Shown here one piece after another: positions 8,473-17,443 of a DNA stretch of 64,000 nt. Below the pieces are notes generated by a model. That model had not been told where the DNA came from and did not search any database. It saw nothing but the letters and a program-made list of their open reading frames with translations. Within the stretch, counting starts at the first letter, position 1. The number at the start of each line of letters is the position of its first letter. This DNA is from UBA7803 sp040219935 (GTDB lineage Bacteria; Pseudomonadota; Gammaproteobacteria; Pseudomonadales; Azotimanducaceae): assembly GCA_040219935.1 (NCBI GenBank), contig JAVJUA010000084.1:170079-234078 (forward strand). The letters are read 5' to 3'. The translations under genes and the position numbers were made by a program.

Positions 8473-8658
8473 TCAGGCTGCGTAGGCCTGGCCTTCCTCG
8501 AGCCGGCTTTCGATGAGCGCCTGTGCCATGTCCCGGCAGTTGCCGCAGCTGCTGCCGGCGCCGCAGTGGGCTTCGAGCTGCTCGACGTGATGAATGCCAT
8601 CATCCACGGCCTTGTGAATGTCACGGTCGGTGATGGCATGACAGACGCAGACGAACAT
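8473..8658 (-). CDS. bfd: Bacterioferritin-associated ferredoxin
   Basis: 61-aa BFD-like [2Fe-2S] protein. Cysteines at positions 4 and 6 (FVCVCHAITD) and a CGNC pair near residues 38-41 form the cluster-binding pattern of Bfd. Bfd docks on bacterioferritin and reduces its ferric core so iron is released under iron limitation. It lies head-to-head with bfr (8849), and the 190-bp space between them carries two Fur-like boxes, consistent with iron-starvation induction. Confidence 0.92.
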   Translation of the reverse strand: MFVCVCHAITDRDIHKAVDDGIHHVEQLEAHCGAGSSCGNCRDMAQALIESRLEEGQAYAA

Positions 8659-8687
8659 GGCGGCCCCTCTTCAGCGTTGCCGGGTAT

Positions 8688-8706
8688 TTAAATGCAAATC
8701 ATTCTC
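8688..8706. promoter_or_regulatory. Fur-box-like site upstream of bfd
   Basis: This 19-mer matches the classical Fur consensus GATAATGATAATCATTATC at 13 of 19 positions, including the core AAATCATT. It lies 30 bp upstream of the bfd start on the opposite strand, where a repressor would block bfd transcription in iron-replete cells. It is AT-rich against a high-GC background. Confidence 0.5.
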
Positions 8707-8756
8707 GGTTGCAACCGGTACAGGTTGTCATTCGCTACTGGGTCCCGTTTCTCTTT

Positions 8757-8775
8757 GATAACGATTTTCGTTTAA
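8757..8775. promoter_or_regulatory. Second Fur-box-like site, on the bfr side
   Basis: The segment beginning GATAACGATTTTCG matches the Fur consensus at about 12 of 19 positions. It sits about 74 bp before bfr in the same AT-rich intergenic space. A site here could regulate bfr as well as bfd. Confidence 0.4.
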
Positions 8776-8848
8776 AAATCAGGCACTTAGATTTGATATC
8801 GGTGGTCGAGTCAGGCATCCTGTCGGCTCGTTTGGATGGAACTCAAGC

Positions 8849-9322
8849 ATGAAGACCCTCGATAAGGCCGTCATCGAATACCTCAACCGGGTGCTCAAGA
8901 ACGAGCTCACCGCCATCAACCAGTACTTCCTGCATGCCAAGATGCTGGAGGACTGGGGCTTCAAGCGCCTGGCGGACAAGGAGCGGGAGGAGTCCATCGA
9001 CGAGATGAAGCACGCCGACGAGCTGATGGAGCGGATCCTGTTTCTCGACGGCCTGCCCAATCTTCAGGATCTGGGCAAGCTGTACATAGGTGAAGACGTT
9101 CAGGAAATGCTCGAGTGCGACCTCAAGCTCGAAATGGAAGGCCTGCCCGTGCTGCGTGAAGCCGTGGCCCATTGCGAGAAGGTGAGCGACTACGGCAGCC
9201 GGGCGCTGTTCCAGGAGATCCTGCGTTCCGAGGAAGAGCACATCGACTGGATCGAGACCCAGCTCGGCCTCATCGACAAGACGGGGCTCGAGAACTACCT
9301 GCAGTCGCAGATGGGCGGCTGA
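8849..9322 (+). CDS. bfr: Bacterioferritin
   Basis: 157-aa four-helix ferritin of the heme-binding type. Ferroxidase ligands are visible in the helices: NELTAINQYFLHAKMLED, EMKHADELMERILFL (ExxH) and SEEEHIDWIETQL (ExxH). Met52, in IDEMKHADE, is the usual heme ligand. The protein assembles into a 24-mer that oxidises Fe2+ and stores ferric mineral. Paired with bfd on the opposite strand. Its last 53 bases overlap the end of the convergent CPBP protease gene. Confidence 0.95.
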   Translation: MKTLDKAVIEYLNRVLKNELTAINQYFLHAKMLEDWGFKRLADKEREESIDEMKHADELMERILFLDGLPNLQDLGKLYIGEDVQEMLECDLKLEMEGLPVLREAVAHCEKVSDYGSRALFQEILRSEEEHIDWIETQLGLIDKTGLENYLQSQMGG

Positions 9323-10094
9323 TCCGCATCCATCGCCACGCGGCGGCGACAAGAATCGCCGCCAGCGCTGCCTCCACACCGAGCGCGATCACCGGGTTTG
9401 CGTCCGGCAGGAGTTCCCGGGCGACGTTTCCTCCCGCGTGGTAGAGCACGGCACCGAAGGCCACGCGGCCCAGCCGGTTGTACAGCCAGCCGTAGACGGG
9501 TGACCCGACCACCAGCGCGAGCATGAAGGCCCAGAATGCCGCAGTGCCCAGACCCAGTCCGGCCTGATAGGTGCCCGGCACGAAGAACAGTGGCAGATGC
9601 CACGCTGCCCAGAACAAGCCGATCAGCAGGCTGGCGGTGACCACGCTGCAGCGGCGCTGCAGCCCCTCCTGGGCGTAACCTCGCCAGCCGGGTTCCTCCA
9701 GCGCGCCGAACACCGCGCCGATAATGAGAAACGTGGTGGGTCCGGCGGCGACCCCGGCAAGGTCCGCGGCGGGATCCAGAACGACCGGACCCAGGGCGAC
9801 GCAGCCGATCAGGGCGATGATGACCAGGTATCCCCGCGCGGACAGCGTCCGCGGGTCGAGACAGCGAACGAGGAAAGCCGTCCAGCTTCGATCCAGCGCA
9901 GCGTCCCAGTAGCCGCGGGAGACAAGAACGCTCGCCACGATGACCGGACCGAGACCGCCGCAGATCAGCAGCACGAGGCCTGCTGGGTCGGTCGCCGATT
10001 GCCCGCTCAGCGCGGCGAGGCCGATCAGCGTCCAGGTCCAGCCCAGTGCCCCGAACAGGAACAACCAGGGCGCTGGGCCGCGCCCGTGGCTCAT
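9270..10094 (-). CDS. CPBP-family intramembrane metalloprotease
   Basis: 274-aa membrane protein with about eight hydrophobic stretches and the three CPBP/Abi motifs: EEPGWRG (EExxxR), FWAAWHLPLF (FxxxH) and LYHAGGN. These residues form the intramembrane glutamate/histidine protease site seen in Rce1-like enzymes. The start at 10094 overlaps the esterase stop (TGATG), so it is translationally coupled to the carboxylesterase; an in-frame ATG at 10112 also exists. The 3' end overlaps bfr antisense. Roles in this family range from prenyl-protein processing to bacteriocin immunity; the substrate is unknown here. Confidence 0.82.
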   Translation of the reverse strand: MSHGRGPAPWLFLFGALGWTWTLIGLAALSGQSATDPAGLVLLICGGLGPVIVASVLVSRGYWDAALDRSWTAFLVRCLDPRTLSARGYLVIIALIGCVALGPVVLDPAADLAGVAAGPTTFLIIGAVFGALEEPGWRGYAQEGLQRRCSVVTASLLIGLFWAAWHLPLFFVPGTYQAGLGLGTAAFWAFMLALVVGSPVYGWLYNRLGRVAFGAVLYHAGGNVARELLPDANPVIALGVEAALAAILVAAAWRWMRISRPSATAGSSRAPSCR

Positions 10095-11566
10095 CAGCGC
10101 ATGCCGTCCCACGCCTGGCGCTCGGCGCCGTCCGGGTCGTCCACCACGCCGCTCACCGTGTCGAAGCGCATGGTGGGGCGGCGCGTCAGGTCATAGCCCG
10201 GCCAGCCCGGGTCGCCGTCGCGAATGAAATCGATCCAGGCCCGGTGCATGCGGTTCGCCAGCGCCTGCGGGCGCTCGCCCGGGCCCAGAAAGACATCGAC
10301 GCCGGGCCGGTCGAGGTTGTCGAAGACGAAGGGAATCTCCAGCGCGTGGGTTGCCCCCAGACGGCCTTCGAACGCGCGCGAAGACCAGCAGAACCAGTAC
10401 AGCCAGCTCGGCGCCGCCCCGGTGTCGGCCCGCGCTTCCAGCATGCGGATCACGGGAATGCGGAACATGTGGTCGGTGGTCAGGGCGATGGTCAGCGCCT
10501 CGACGCCGGCGCCGGGCCGGTGCGCCCGGTAGGCGGCCAGCGGCCGCTCGGCGCCGTAGCGCCCGGCCAGGCGGGCGAGGCGTTCTTCGTCCACGTCGCC
10601 ATACCCCCAGAGCGTGGTCTCGTCGCGGTTGGTTCCCGCCAGCAGCGGCACCGAAGACCCCGCACCCTGGCGGATGGCCGTGATGGGTGACTCCGGCACG
10701 ACGCTGTTTCCCTCCACGGGGTAGAAGGGGGCGACGGGCACGCCCAGAGCGTCCAGGGCGCCGGCGCCGTCACCGATGGCATCGATGATGCGGTTCTGGG
10801 CATCGAGCAACGCCTGCGGGGGCAGCCCCTGCAGCCCCTCGGCGCTGTCGACGCCCACCGCTTCCAGGAGCCGCTCGGCCACCTGTCGGCCCGCGGCGGG
10901 GGGCAGGGTGTGATGCGCGCCGCCGCTCTGGGCGATGGCGGCCCGGAACAGGCCCCGGGCCAGCGGGCTGGCAAGCAGGGTGCAGACGCTGAACGCGCCC
11001 GCCGACTCGCCGGCGATGGTGACGCGGCTGGGGTCGCCGCCGAAGCGGGCAATGTTGTCCTGAACCCAGCGCAAGGCGGTGATCTGATCCAGCAGCCCGA
11101 CGGCGCCGGAGTCGGCGAACGCGCCGCCGAAGGCCGACAGGTCGGTAAAGCCGAAGGCGCCCAGCCGGTAGTTGATGCTGACCACCACCATGTCGCCGCG
11201 GGCGGCGAAGCGGGCGCCGTTGTACCAGGGAATGGCGCCCTGGCCGTTGCGGTAGCCGCCGCCGTGAATCCAGAACAGCACCGGCCGGCCGGCGTCGTCG
11301 GCGGCCGGGGTGCTGATGTTGAGGTACAGGCAGTCTTCGTCCCAGCGCACGGCGGCGCTGGCGGTGAGGCCGCCGCTGGGCGTCTGCGGCGCGGCGGGCG
11401 CGAAGCGGGTCGCCGGGCGGACCTCGCGCCACGGCTCCGCTGCCGTCGCCGGCCGGAAGCGGCCGGTTCCGATGGGTGGTGCGGCGTAGGGCACGCCGGC
11501 GAACAGCAGCACGCCGTCCTTGTCGCGGCCCTGGACGGGTCCGCTGGTGGTCTCGACGATGGTCAT
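10094..11566 (-). CDS. Type-B carboxylesterase
   Basis: 490-aa alpha/beta hydrolase of the carboxylesterase type-B family. The triad is visible: Ser188 in GESAGAFS, Glu316 in NRDETTLWG and His407 in THALEIPFVF; the oxyanion hole is HGGGYRNG near residue 101. The start at 11566 (MTIVETTSGPVQG) has GGGAGCGG upstream and lacks a signal peptide, so a cytoplasmic location is expected. The product hydrolyses carboxylic esters; the substrate is not evident. It is divergent from the TAXI transporter genes and coupled to the CPBP protease downstream. Confidence 0.9.
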   Translation of the reverse strand: MTIVETTSGPVQGRDKDGVLLFAGVPYAAPPIGTGRFRPATAAEPWREVRPATRFAPAAPQTPSGGLTASAAVRWDEDCLYLNISTPAADDAGRPVLFWIHGGGYRNGQGAIPWYNGARFAARGDMVVVSINYRLGAFGFTDLSAFGGAFADSGAVGLLDQITALRWVQDNIARFGGDPSRVTIAGESAGAFSVCTLLASPLARGLFRAAIAQSGGAHHTLPPAAGRQVAERLLEAVGVDSAEGLQGLPPQALLDAQNRIIDAIGDGAGALDALGVPVAPFYPVEGNSVVPESPITAIRQGAGSSVPLLAGTNRDETTLWGYGDVDEERLARLAGRYGAERPLAAYRAHRPGAGVEALTIALTTDHMFRIPVIRMLEARADTGAAPSWLYWFCWSSRAFEGRLGATHALEIPFVFDNLDRPGVDVFLGPGERPQALANRMHRAWIDFIRDGDPGWPGYDLTRRPTMRFDTVSGVVDDPDGAERQAWDGMR

Positions 11567-11675
11567 GATTCCGCTCCCGGAGCCCCAGCCCCGAAGCCTA
11601 CCGCGACCATCGCCCCCACGCATCCTCGGTACTCTACAATGGCGCCGGTGCGCCGGAGGTTACGGAGGGGACAGC

Positions 11676-12869
11676 GTGGCAGGGTATCGGCTCGGAGCAT
11701 GGCGTTTGCTGTGGCGCGCGTTGCTACTGCTGGTGGCGGCGCCGGCGACGGCCGCCGAGACGCCGGCAGTGGATCGGCAGGCGTTGCCTCGCACCATGGC
11801 GTGGACCGCCTACAACCTCGGCACCACCGGCTACAACCAGGCCGTCGCCATCGGCAAGGTGCTGAAGGACCACTACGGCGTCACCCTGCGCGTGCTGCCG
11901 GGCAAGAACGACGTCTCCCGGCTGCTGCCGCTGGTGCGGGGGCGGGTGCAGTTCTCCGCCAACGGCGTGGCCACCGTATTCGCTCAGGAGGGCGTGTTCC
12001 AGTTCGCTGATCCGAGCTGGGGGCCGTTGCCGCTGCGGCTGGTGCTGAGCTCCAACGGCGACAGCAATCAGGCCCTGGCGGTGGCGGCCGACACGGGCAT
12101 CACCAGGTTCTCCGAGCTGCGCGGGCGCCGCGTGCCCTATGTGCGCGGCGCGCCGTCGCTGAACGTGTCCACGGAGGCCCTGCTGGCCTGTGGCGGGCTC
12201 ACCTGGGACGATGTCGAGCGCGTCGACTTCCCCGGCTACGACGCCATGTGGACCGGCATCGTCAACGGACAGGTGGACGCGGCCTACGCCACCACCGTGT
12301 CCGGTCCCACCCGCCGCCTCGAGGCATCGCCGCGCGGCATCTTCTGGCCGCCGGTGCCCCATGGCGATGCCGCGTGCTGGGCCCGGGTTCGGCAGATTGC
12401 CCCCTACTTCACGCCGCACCTGGCCACCCGGGGCGCCGGCATCTCCGCCGCCGAACCGCACGAGGGCGCGACCTATCCCTATCCGCTGCTGATCGCGCTG
12501 GCGGATGCCGACCCGCAGGTGGTGCAGGCGCTGGCGGCGGTGATCATCCGGCACTACGACGACTACCGGCAGGCCGACCCCGGCGCCGTGGGTTGGGCGC
12601 TGGAGCGTCAGCTCTTCGACTGGGTGGTGCCCTACCACGAAGGCACCGTGGCGCTGTTTCGGCAGCTCGGAGTCTGGAACGATGTGCGCGAGGCCCACAA
12701 CCAGGAACTGCTGCGGCGGCAGACGGTGCTTCTCGAGACCTGGGAGCGCGTGCGCGCCGGCAGCCACGCCTCGGATGAGGCGTTCACCGACGCCTGGCTG
12801 CGGGCGCGCACCGATGCCCTGGTCGCGGCCGGCCTCGATCCCATCTGGACCGCGGCGGGCTCGCTCTGA
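11676..12869 (+). CDS. TAXI-family TRAP transporter solute-binding protein
   Basis: 397-aa periplasmic binding protein. The start GTG at 11676 has GGAGGGG five bases upstream and begins with an Arg-containing signal peptide (GAWRLLWRALLLLVAAPATAA). The mature protein has the TAXI pattern: MAWTAYNLGTTGYNQAVAIG near the N-terminus, then NDVSRLLPLVRGRVQFSANG and the hinge region with GRRVPYVRG. It captures a solute, often a carboxylate or amino acid, for the fused permease that follows. An alternative upstream start at 11520 lies inside the divergent esterase and is unlikely. Confidence 0.88.
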   Translation: MAGYRLGAWRLLWRALLLLVAAPATAAETPAVDRQALPRTMAWTAYNLGTTGYNQAVAIGKVLKDHYGVTLRVLPGKNDVSRLLPLVRGRVQFSANGVATVFAQEGVFQFADPSWGPLPLRLVLSSNGDSNQALAVAADTGITRFSELRGRRVPYVRGAPSLNVSTEALLACGGLTWDDVERVDFPGYDAMWTGIVNGQVDAAYATTVSGPTRRLEASPRGIFWPPVPHGDAACWARVRQIAPYFTPHLATRGAGISAAEPHEGATYPYPLLIALADADPQVVQALAAVIIRHYDDYRQADPGAVGWALERQLFDWVVPYHEGTVALFRQLGVWNDVREAHNQELLRRQTVLLETWERVRAGSHASDEAFTDAWLRARTDALVAAGLDPIWTAAGSL

Positions 12870-12949
12870 GCGTCACCGGGCAGCCTGCCGCCGGGCCTGC
12901 GCCGGCGTTCCTGCGCTACCTGGTAGCTGCGGCGGCCGCCGCGGCGCTG

Positions 12950-14791
12950 GTGGTCGCCATGGACACGCTGCGCCTGTTCGGCGACGACCCGCTGCTGGAC
13001 GCTTGGGTGCAGCTCGAGACCCATTATTATTTTCTGCTGCTGGCGCTGCTGCTGCCGCTGGCCTTTCTGGTGTTTCCGCGCTGGCGGCCGCTGGACGTGA
13101 CGCTGGCGCTCGGCGTGGTCGGCTGCTGCGCGTACTTCTTCGTGCACGCTCTCGACATCGTCGACCTCGGCTGGGAGTTCGGCGCGCCGCCCGTGGCCAC
13201 GGCCCTGGCGCTGGCCTTGTGGGCGATGCTGCTGGAAGCGGTGCGGCGCGCCGGCGGCTGGGCGCTGTTCGTCATCACCCTGACGTTCTCTCTGATGCCG
13301 CTGGTGGCAGATAGCCTGCCGGGGCCGTTCGCCGGCATGCCATCGAACTGGTCGCAGACGGCGGCCTATCACGTGCTCAGCATCGAGAGCCTGTTCGGCC
13401 TGCCGTTTCGCGCGTTTGCCGAGCTGGTGATCGGCTTCGTCATGTTCGGGCTGGCGCTGCAGCACACGGGCGGCGGCCGCTTCTTCCTCGACCTTGCGTT
13501 CGCGCTGCTGGGCCACGTGCGCGGCGGCGCCGCCAAGGTGTCCATCGTCTCCAGCGGGCTGATGGGGTCCATGAGTGGCAGCGTGGTCACCAACGTGCTC
13601 ACCACCGGCCAGATCACTATTCCCGCCATGACGGCCACCGGCATGCGCCGGGAAGTGGCCGGCGGTGTGGAGGCCTGCGCCTCCACGGGCGGCGTGCTGC
13701 TGCCGCCCATCATGGGGTCGACGGCCTTCGTGATGGCGACCTTTCTAGAGGTGCCGTACTACCAGGTGGCGCTGGCGGCCGCCGTGCCGTCGCTGCTCTA
13801 CTTCGCCGGCCTGTTCCTGCAGGTGGACGCCCATGCCGCGGCCAAGGGTCTGGCCGGGCTCGACCGCGCCGACCTGCCGCGGGTGCGGCGCACGTTGCTG
13901 GACGGCTGGTACTACCTGGGCGCGTTCGTGGTGCTGGTGGTGCTGCTGGTGGTGCTGCAGCGGGAATCGGTCGCTCCCTACCTCGCCACCGCCGCGCTGC
14001 TGCTGCTCAATCAGTTTTCCCGGCGGCATCGCTGGCGACTGCGCGAAGTCGTCGATTTCCTGTTCGCGGCCGGCCGACTGCTGGCCGAGCTGGTGGCCGT
14101 GCTCGCCGGCGTCGGCCTGATCGTCGGCGCGCTGTCCATGACGGGTCTCGCCGGCACCCTGGTGAACGACCTCCTGTATCTGGCCGGCGACTCGATCTGG
14201 CTGCTGCTGCTGATGGGTGCGCTCACCAGCTTCGTGCTCGGCATCGGCATGACGGTGACCGCCGCGTACATCTTTCTCGCCATCGTGCTGGCTCCGGCGC
14301 TGATCCAGGGCGGTCTCGACCCCATGGCCGTGCACCTGTTCATCCTCTACTGGGGCATGCTGTCGTTCATCACCCCGCCGGTGGCGCTCGGCGCCTACGC
14401 GGCTGCCTCCATCGCCCAGGCCCGGCCGCTGGCCACCGGCCTCGCGGCCATGCGCCTTGGCAGCATCATCTACTTCATTCCGTTCATGTTCGTGCTGAAC
14501 CCGGCGCTGATCCTGAACGGCGACGCCTGGGCCGTGGTCGCCGGGGTGCTGGAAGCGCTGGCCGGCATCCTGCTGCTGGTGTGGGGCCTGCAGGGCTGGG
14601 TGCCCTGGCTCGGCAGCGGCTGGAACGCGCTGCAGCGCCTGCTGCTGGCCGTCGGCGGCGTGCTGGTGGCTATGCCGCCGCTGCTGCCGGCGATCACCGG
14701 CTCCGGCCGGGCGTCTCAGATCGTCCTCGGCCTGGCGCTGGCGGCGGTGGCCGTGGTGCCGCGGCTCAGGGCGCCGCGGGCCGCGGCGTGA
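12950..14791 (+). CDS. TRAP transporter fused permease (DctQM-type, TAXI system)
   Basis: 613-aa polytopic protein in which the small 4-TM and large 12-TM TRAP permease parts are fused, as is usual for TAXI systems. The large-subunit signature is clear around residues 195-250 (GSVVTNVLTTGQITIPAMT, GGVLLPPIMGSTAFVM). It uses Na+ or H+ gradient to import the solute bound by the upstream protein. The reading frame is open upstream of 12950 through a hydrophobic AAAALVV stretch, so the true N-terminus probably lies further 5' with a non-ATG start. The 3' end overlaps the sulfatase gene by 26 bp tail-to-tail. Confidence 0.87.
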   Translation: MVAMDTLRLFGDDPLLDAWVQLETHYYFLLLALLLPLAFLVFPRWRPLDVTLALGVVGCCAYFFVHALDIVDLGWEFGAPPVATALALALWAMLLEAVRRAGGWALFVITLTFSLMPLVADSLPGPFAGMPSNWSQTAAYHVLSIESLFGLPFRAFAELVIGFVMFGLALQHTGGGRFFLDLAFALLGHVRGGAAKVSIVSSGLMGSMSGSVVTNVLTTGQITIPAMTATGMRREVAGGVEACASTGGVLLPPIMGSTAFVMATFLEVPYYQVALAAAVPSLLYFAGLFLQVDAHAAAKGLAGLDRADLPRVRRTLLDGWYYLGAFVVLVVLLVVLQRESVAPYLATAALLLLNQFSRRHRWRLREVVDFLFAAGRLLAELVAVLAGVGLIVGALSMTGLAGTLVNDLLYLAGDSIWLLLLMGALTSFVLGIGMTVTAAYIFLAIVLAPALIQGGLDPMAVHLFILYWGMLSFITPPVALGAYAAASIAQARPLATGLAAMRLGSIIYFIPFMFVLNPALILNGDAWAVVAGVLEALAGILLLVWGLQGWVPWLGSGWNALQRLLLAVGGVLVAMPPLLPAITGSGRASQIVLGLALAAVAVVPRLRAPRAAA

Positions 14792-16691
14792 CGATGGGGA
14801 AGCGGCGCTCGAACTGATCCAGCAGCCCGTTGAGTCGCGCCAGCGCCCCCGGGTCGCCTTCGATTGTCAGCCGGCCTTCGTCGATCAGCGCGTCGGCTTC
14901 TGCCAGGCCCAGCATCAGCCGCTTGAAGTCGAGAGACTCGAGGGTCAGGGTCGCTTGTGCTGCGTTCGACTGCTTGTCCGGGTGCGCGTGCAGCACGCTG
15001 TTGTCTAGGCTGAGCAGGTAGCGTTCGTCGAGATCGGTCAGCAGCAGATTCATGGCCAGCCGCACGCCGTCGGCCTTCGGGCCGTTGAGGCGCACCGCCA
15101 GAAGCTGAAACAGGTTGGCCAGCGGCATGCCCCGCGCCGTGCCCTCGCTGGCCGTGAACCGGGCGCCGGTCGCCGGCAGGCCGTGACGCAGCTCCAGGGC
15201 GCCGGAGAGAAAGAAGTTCCGCCAGGGCCCGGACTCCGACTGGTAGCCGAGCTGCTCCAGGGTGTCCGCCAGCAGCGACCGGGCGGCTTCGTGTTCCGGC
15301 TGGGCCATCACCACATGGTTCAGCACCTCGGCCACCCACCGGTAGTCGCCGGCCTCGAACGACGAACCGGCCTTCGCCACCACCGCATCGGCACCGCCCA
15401 TGAAATCGACGTAGCGGCGGCCGGCCTCCACGGGAGGCAGCGGGTAGAGGTGGGCGGGATTGCCGTCGAAGTAGCCCAGGTACTTAACGTACACGGCCCG
15501 GGCATTGTGGTGCACGGTGCCGTAGTAGCCGCGGTTGTAGAACTCGCGCGACAGGGCGTCGGGCAGCCGGATCTGCTCGGCAATCTCCTCCTTGGTGTAG
15601 CCGTGATTGGCGAGCCGCAGCGTCTGGTCGTGGATGTACTTGTACAGGTCGCGTTGCTTGCCGAGGTACTCGACGGCGGCTTCGCGCCCCCAGATCGGCC
15701 AGTGGTGGCTGGCGAACTGAATCTCCAGACGGTGGCCGAACAGGTCGATCGACTCCTGAATCTGCCGGCTCCAGGCCAGGGCGTCGCGCACCTGGGCGCC
15801 GCGGGGCGTGTAGACGTTGTGCAGGTGGTGGGAGGTGATCTCGGCCATGCACAGCGCCCGGAACTGCGGCAGGTAGAACACGAACTCGGCCGGCGCCTCG
15901 GTGCCCGGTGTCATCTGGAACTCGATCTCGACGCCGTCGATGCGACGGGTCTCGCCGGTGCGGCGGACGATGTCGTTGGGTACCACGAAGCCGGTGCTGC
16001 CCATGGAGACGGCCGCGCCGAGGCCGGTGGTGATGAAGCCGGTGGGTGAGGGGGGCAGCAGGTTGCCGTACATGTAGGTGGCGCGCCGGTTCATGACGTT
16101 GCCCGCCAGCACGTTTTCCGACAGCGACTCGTCGACGAAGTGCTCGGGCGCGATCACGGCGACCTCGCCGGACTCCACCTGCTCGGGGCGCACCACGCCG
16201 AGGACGCCGGCGAAGTGATCGACGTGGCTGTGGGTGTGGATCACCGCCACCACCGGACGCTCGCCCAGGTGCTCGTTGGCCAGTGCCAGGGCGGCGCGTG
16301 CCGTCTCGGCGCTGGTCAGCGGGTCGACCACGATCCAGCCGCGCTTGCCGCGAATGAGGGTCATGTTGGCGATGTCGAACGAGCGCACCTGATACAGCCC
16401 GTCGGTGACCTCGAACAGGCCGTGGTAGCGCGCGTTCAATTGCGCCTGCCGCCACAGGCTCGGGTTGGCTGTGTCCGGCGCCTCAGCGTCGAGAAAGCCG
16501 AGCGGCGTCATGTCGAACGCCGGCCGCCGGCCCCGGTCGTGGGGAATGGTCAGCGGGTCGAGGCTGGCGATGAAGCCGCGGGCGGCATCTTCGAAGCTGC
16601 GCCGGTCGTGGAACGGCAGCGCCTCCAGCACGGCCTGGTTGCTGCTGCGCGTGTGGTTCGTCGCCGGCTTCGGGTCGCGGCGGTCGCTCAT
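14766..16691 (-). CDS. BDS1/SdsA1-type alkyl sulfatase family metallo-beta-lactamase-fold hydrolase
   Basis: 641-aa protein with the alkylsulfatase layout. An N-terminal metallo-beta-lactamase domain has the metal motif THSHVDHF (residues 153-160) and the acidic LCMAEITSHHLHN segment. A dimerisation region and a C-terminal SCP2-like domain (from about residue 520) follow. SdsA1-type enzymes hydrolyse primary alkyl sulfates such as SDS. No signal peptide is visible at MSDRRDPKPATNH, unlike secreted SdsA1, suggesting a cytoplasmic form. Convergent with the TRAP permease and divergent from endonuclease V. Confidence 0.88.
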   Translation of the reverse strand: MSDRRDPKPATNHTRSSNQAVLEALPFHDRRSFEDAARGFIASLDPLTIPHDRGRRPAFDMTPLGFLDAEAPDTANPSLWRQAQLNARYHGLFEVTDGLYQVRSFDIANMTLIRGKRGWIVVDPLTSAETARAALALANEHLGERPVVAVIHTHSHVDHFAGVLGVVRPEQVESGEVAVIAPEHFVDESLSENVLAGNVMNRRATYMYGNLLPPSPTGFITTGLGAAVSMGSTGFVVPNDIVRRTGETRRIDGVEIEFQMTPGTEAPAEFVFYLPQFRALCMAEITSHHLHNVYTPRGAQVRDALAWSRQIQESIDLFGHRLEIQFASHHWPIWGREAAVEYLGKQRDLYKYIHDQTLRLANHGYTKEEIAEQIRLPDALSREFYNRGYYGTVHHNARAVYVKYLGYFDGNPAHLYPLPPVEAGRRYVDFMGGADAVVAKAGSSFEAGDYRWVAEVLNHVVMAQPEHEAARSLLADTLEQLGYQSESGPWRNFFLSGALELRHGLPATGARFTASEGTARGMPLANLFQLLAVRLNGPKADGVRLAMNLLLTDLDERYLLSLDNSVLHAHPDKQSNAAQATLTLESLDFKRLMLGLAEADALIDEGRLTIEGDPGALARLNGLLDQFERRFPIVTPRPAAP

Positions 16692-16762
16692 GGTGTTCCT
16701 CCCCTGACGGTGCGGATCGTCGTTCGATGGCTCGTCGATGCTACCCTGTCGGCGGTGCCCAC

Positions 16763-17443
16763 ATGAACCTACCCCGCACGCCCCATCGCTGGCAGATCTC
16801 GCCTACCCAGGCCGTGGCCATACAGCGGCGGCTGGCAGGGCAGGTGCGTCTGCTGAAGCAGCCGCTGCCGCGCCGCGTGGTCGGTCTCGACTGTGCCTTC
16901 ACGGAGACCCGAGTGCTGGCCGTTGCCGTGGTCTGGGACGTGGCGGCAGGCTCGGTGCTGGAGGTACGGCGCGCGCAGGCACCCCTGCGCTTCCCGTACG
17001 TACCTGGATTGCTGTCGTTTCGCGAGGTGCCGGCGCTGCTGGCGGTGCTGCGGGGGGTGCGCAGCCGCGTCGACGGCGTGCTCTGCGACGGCCAGGGCAT
17101 TGCCCACCCGCGCCGCTTCGGCCTGGCGAGCCACCTCGGCGTCATCATCGGTCTGCCTACCGCGGGCTGCGCCAAGTCGCGCCTGTGCGGCGCAGATGCC
17201 ATGCCGGGTTCAATCCGCGGCGACCGGGTGCCGCTGCTGGACGACGGCGAACGCATCGGCACGGTGCTGCGTACCCGCGACGGCGTCAAACCCGTCTATG
17301 TCAGCCCGGGGCACCTCATCGACCACGACAGCGCCGTCCGCTGGGTGCTGGCCTCGGGCGGCGGGTATCGTCTTCCAGAGCCGCTGCGATTGGCCGACCG
17401 GTTGGTCGCGGAGTACAAGCGCCGCAGGGCGCTCAGCCGATAG
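16763..17443 (+). CDS. nfi: Endonuclease V (deoxyinosine 3' endonuclease)
   Basis: 226-aa enzyme with endonuclease V motifs in order: GLDCAFTE (first catalytic Asp), PYVPGLLSFRE with the substrate-wedge tyrosine, VLCDGQGIAHPRRFGLASH (second Asp), a glycine-rich TAGCAKSRL and KPVYVSPGHLID. It nicks DNA one base 3' of deoxyinosine during repair of deaminated adenine. Start 16763 gives MNLPRTPHRW, the typical short N-terminus; the frame is open to 16727. The last 11 bases overlap the convergent serine hydrolase gene. Confidence 0.93.
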   Translation: MNLPRTPHRWQISPTQAVAIQRRLAGQVRLLKQPLPRRVVGLDCAFTETRVLAVAVVWDVAAGSVLEVRRAQAPLRFPYVPGLLSFREVPALLAVLRGVRSRVDGVLCDGQGIAHPRRFGLASHLGVIIGLPTAGCAKSRLCGADAMPGSIRGDRVPLLDDGERIGTVLRTRDGVKPVYVSPGHLIDHDSAVRWVLASGGGYRLPEPLRLADRLVAEYKRRRALSR

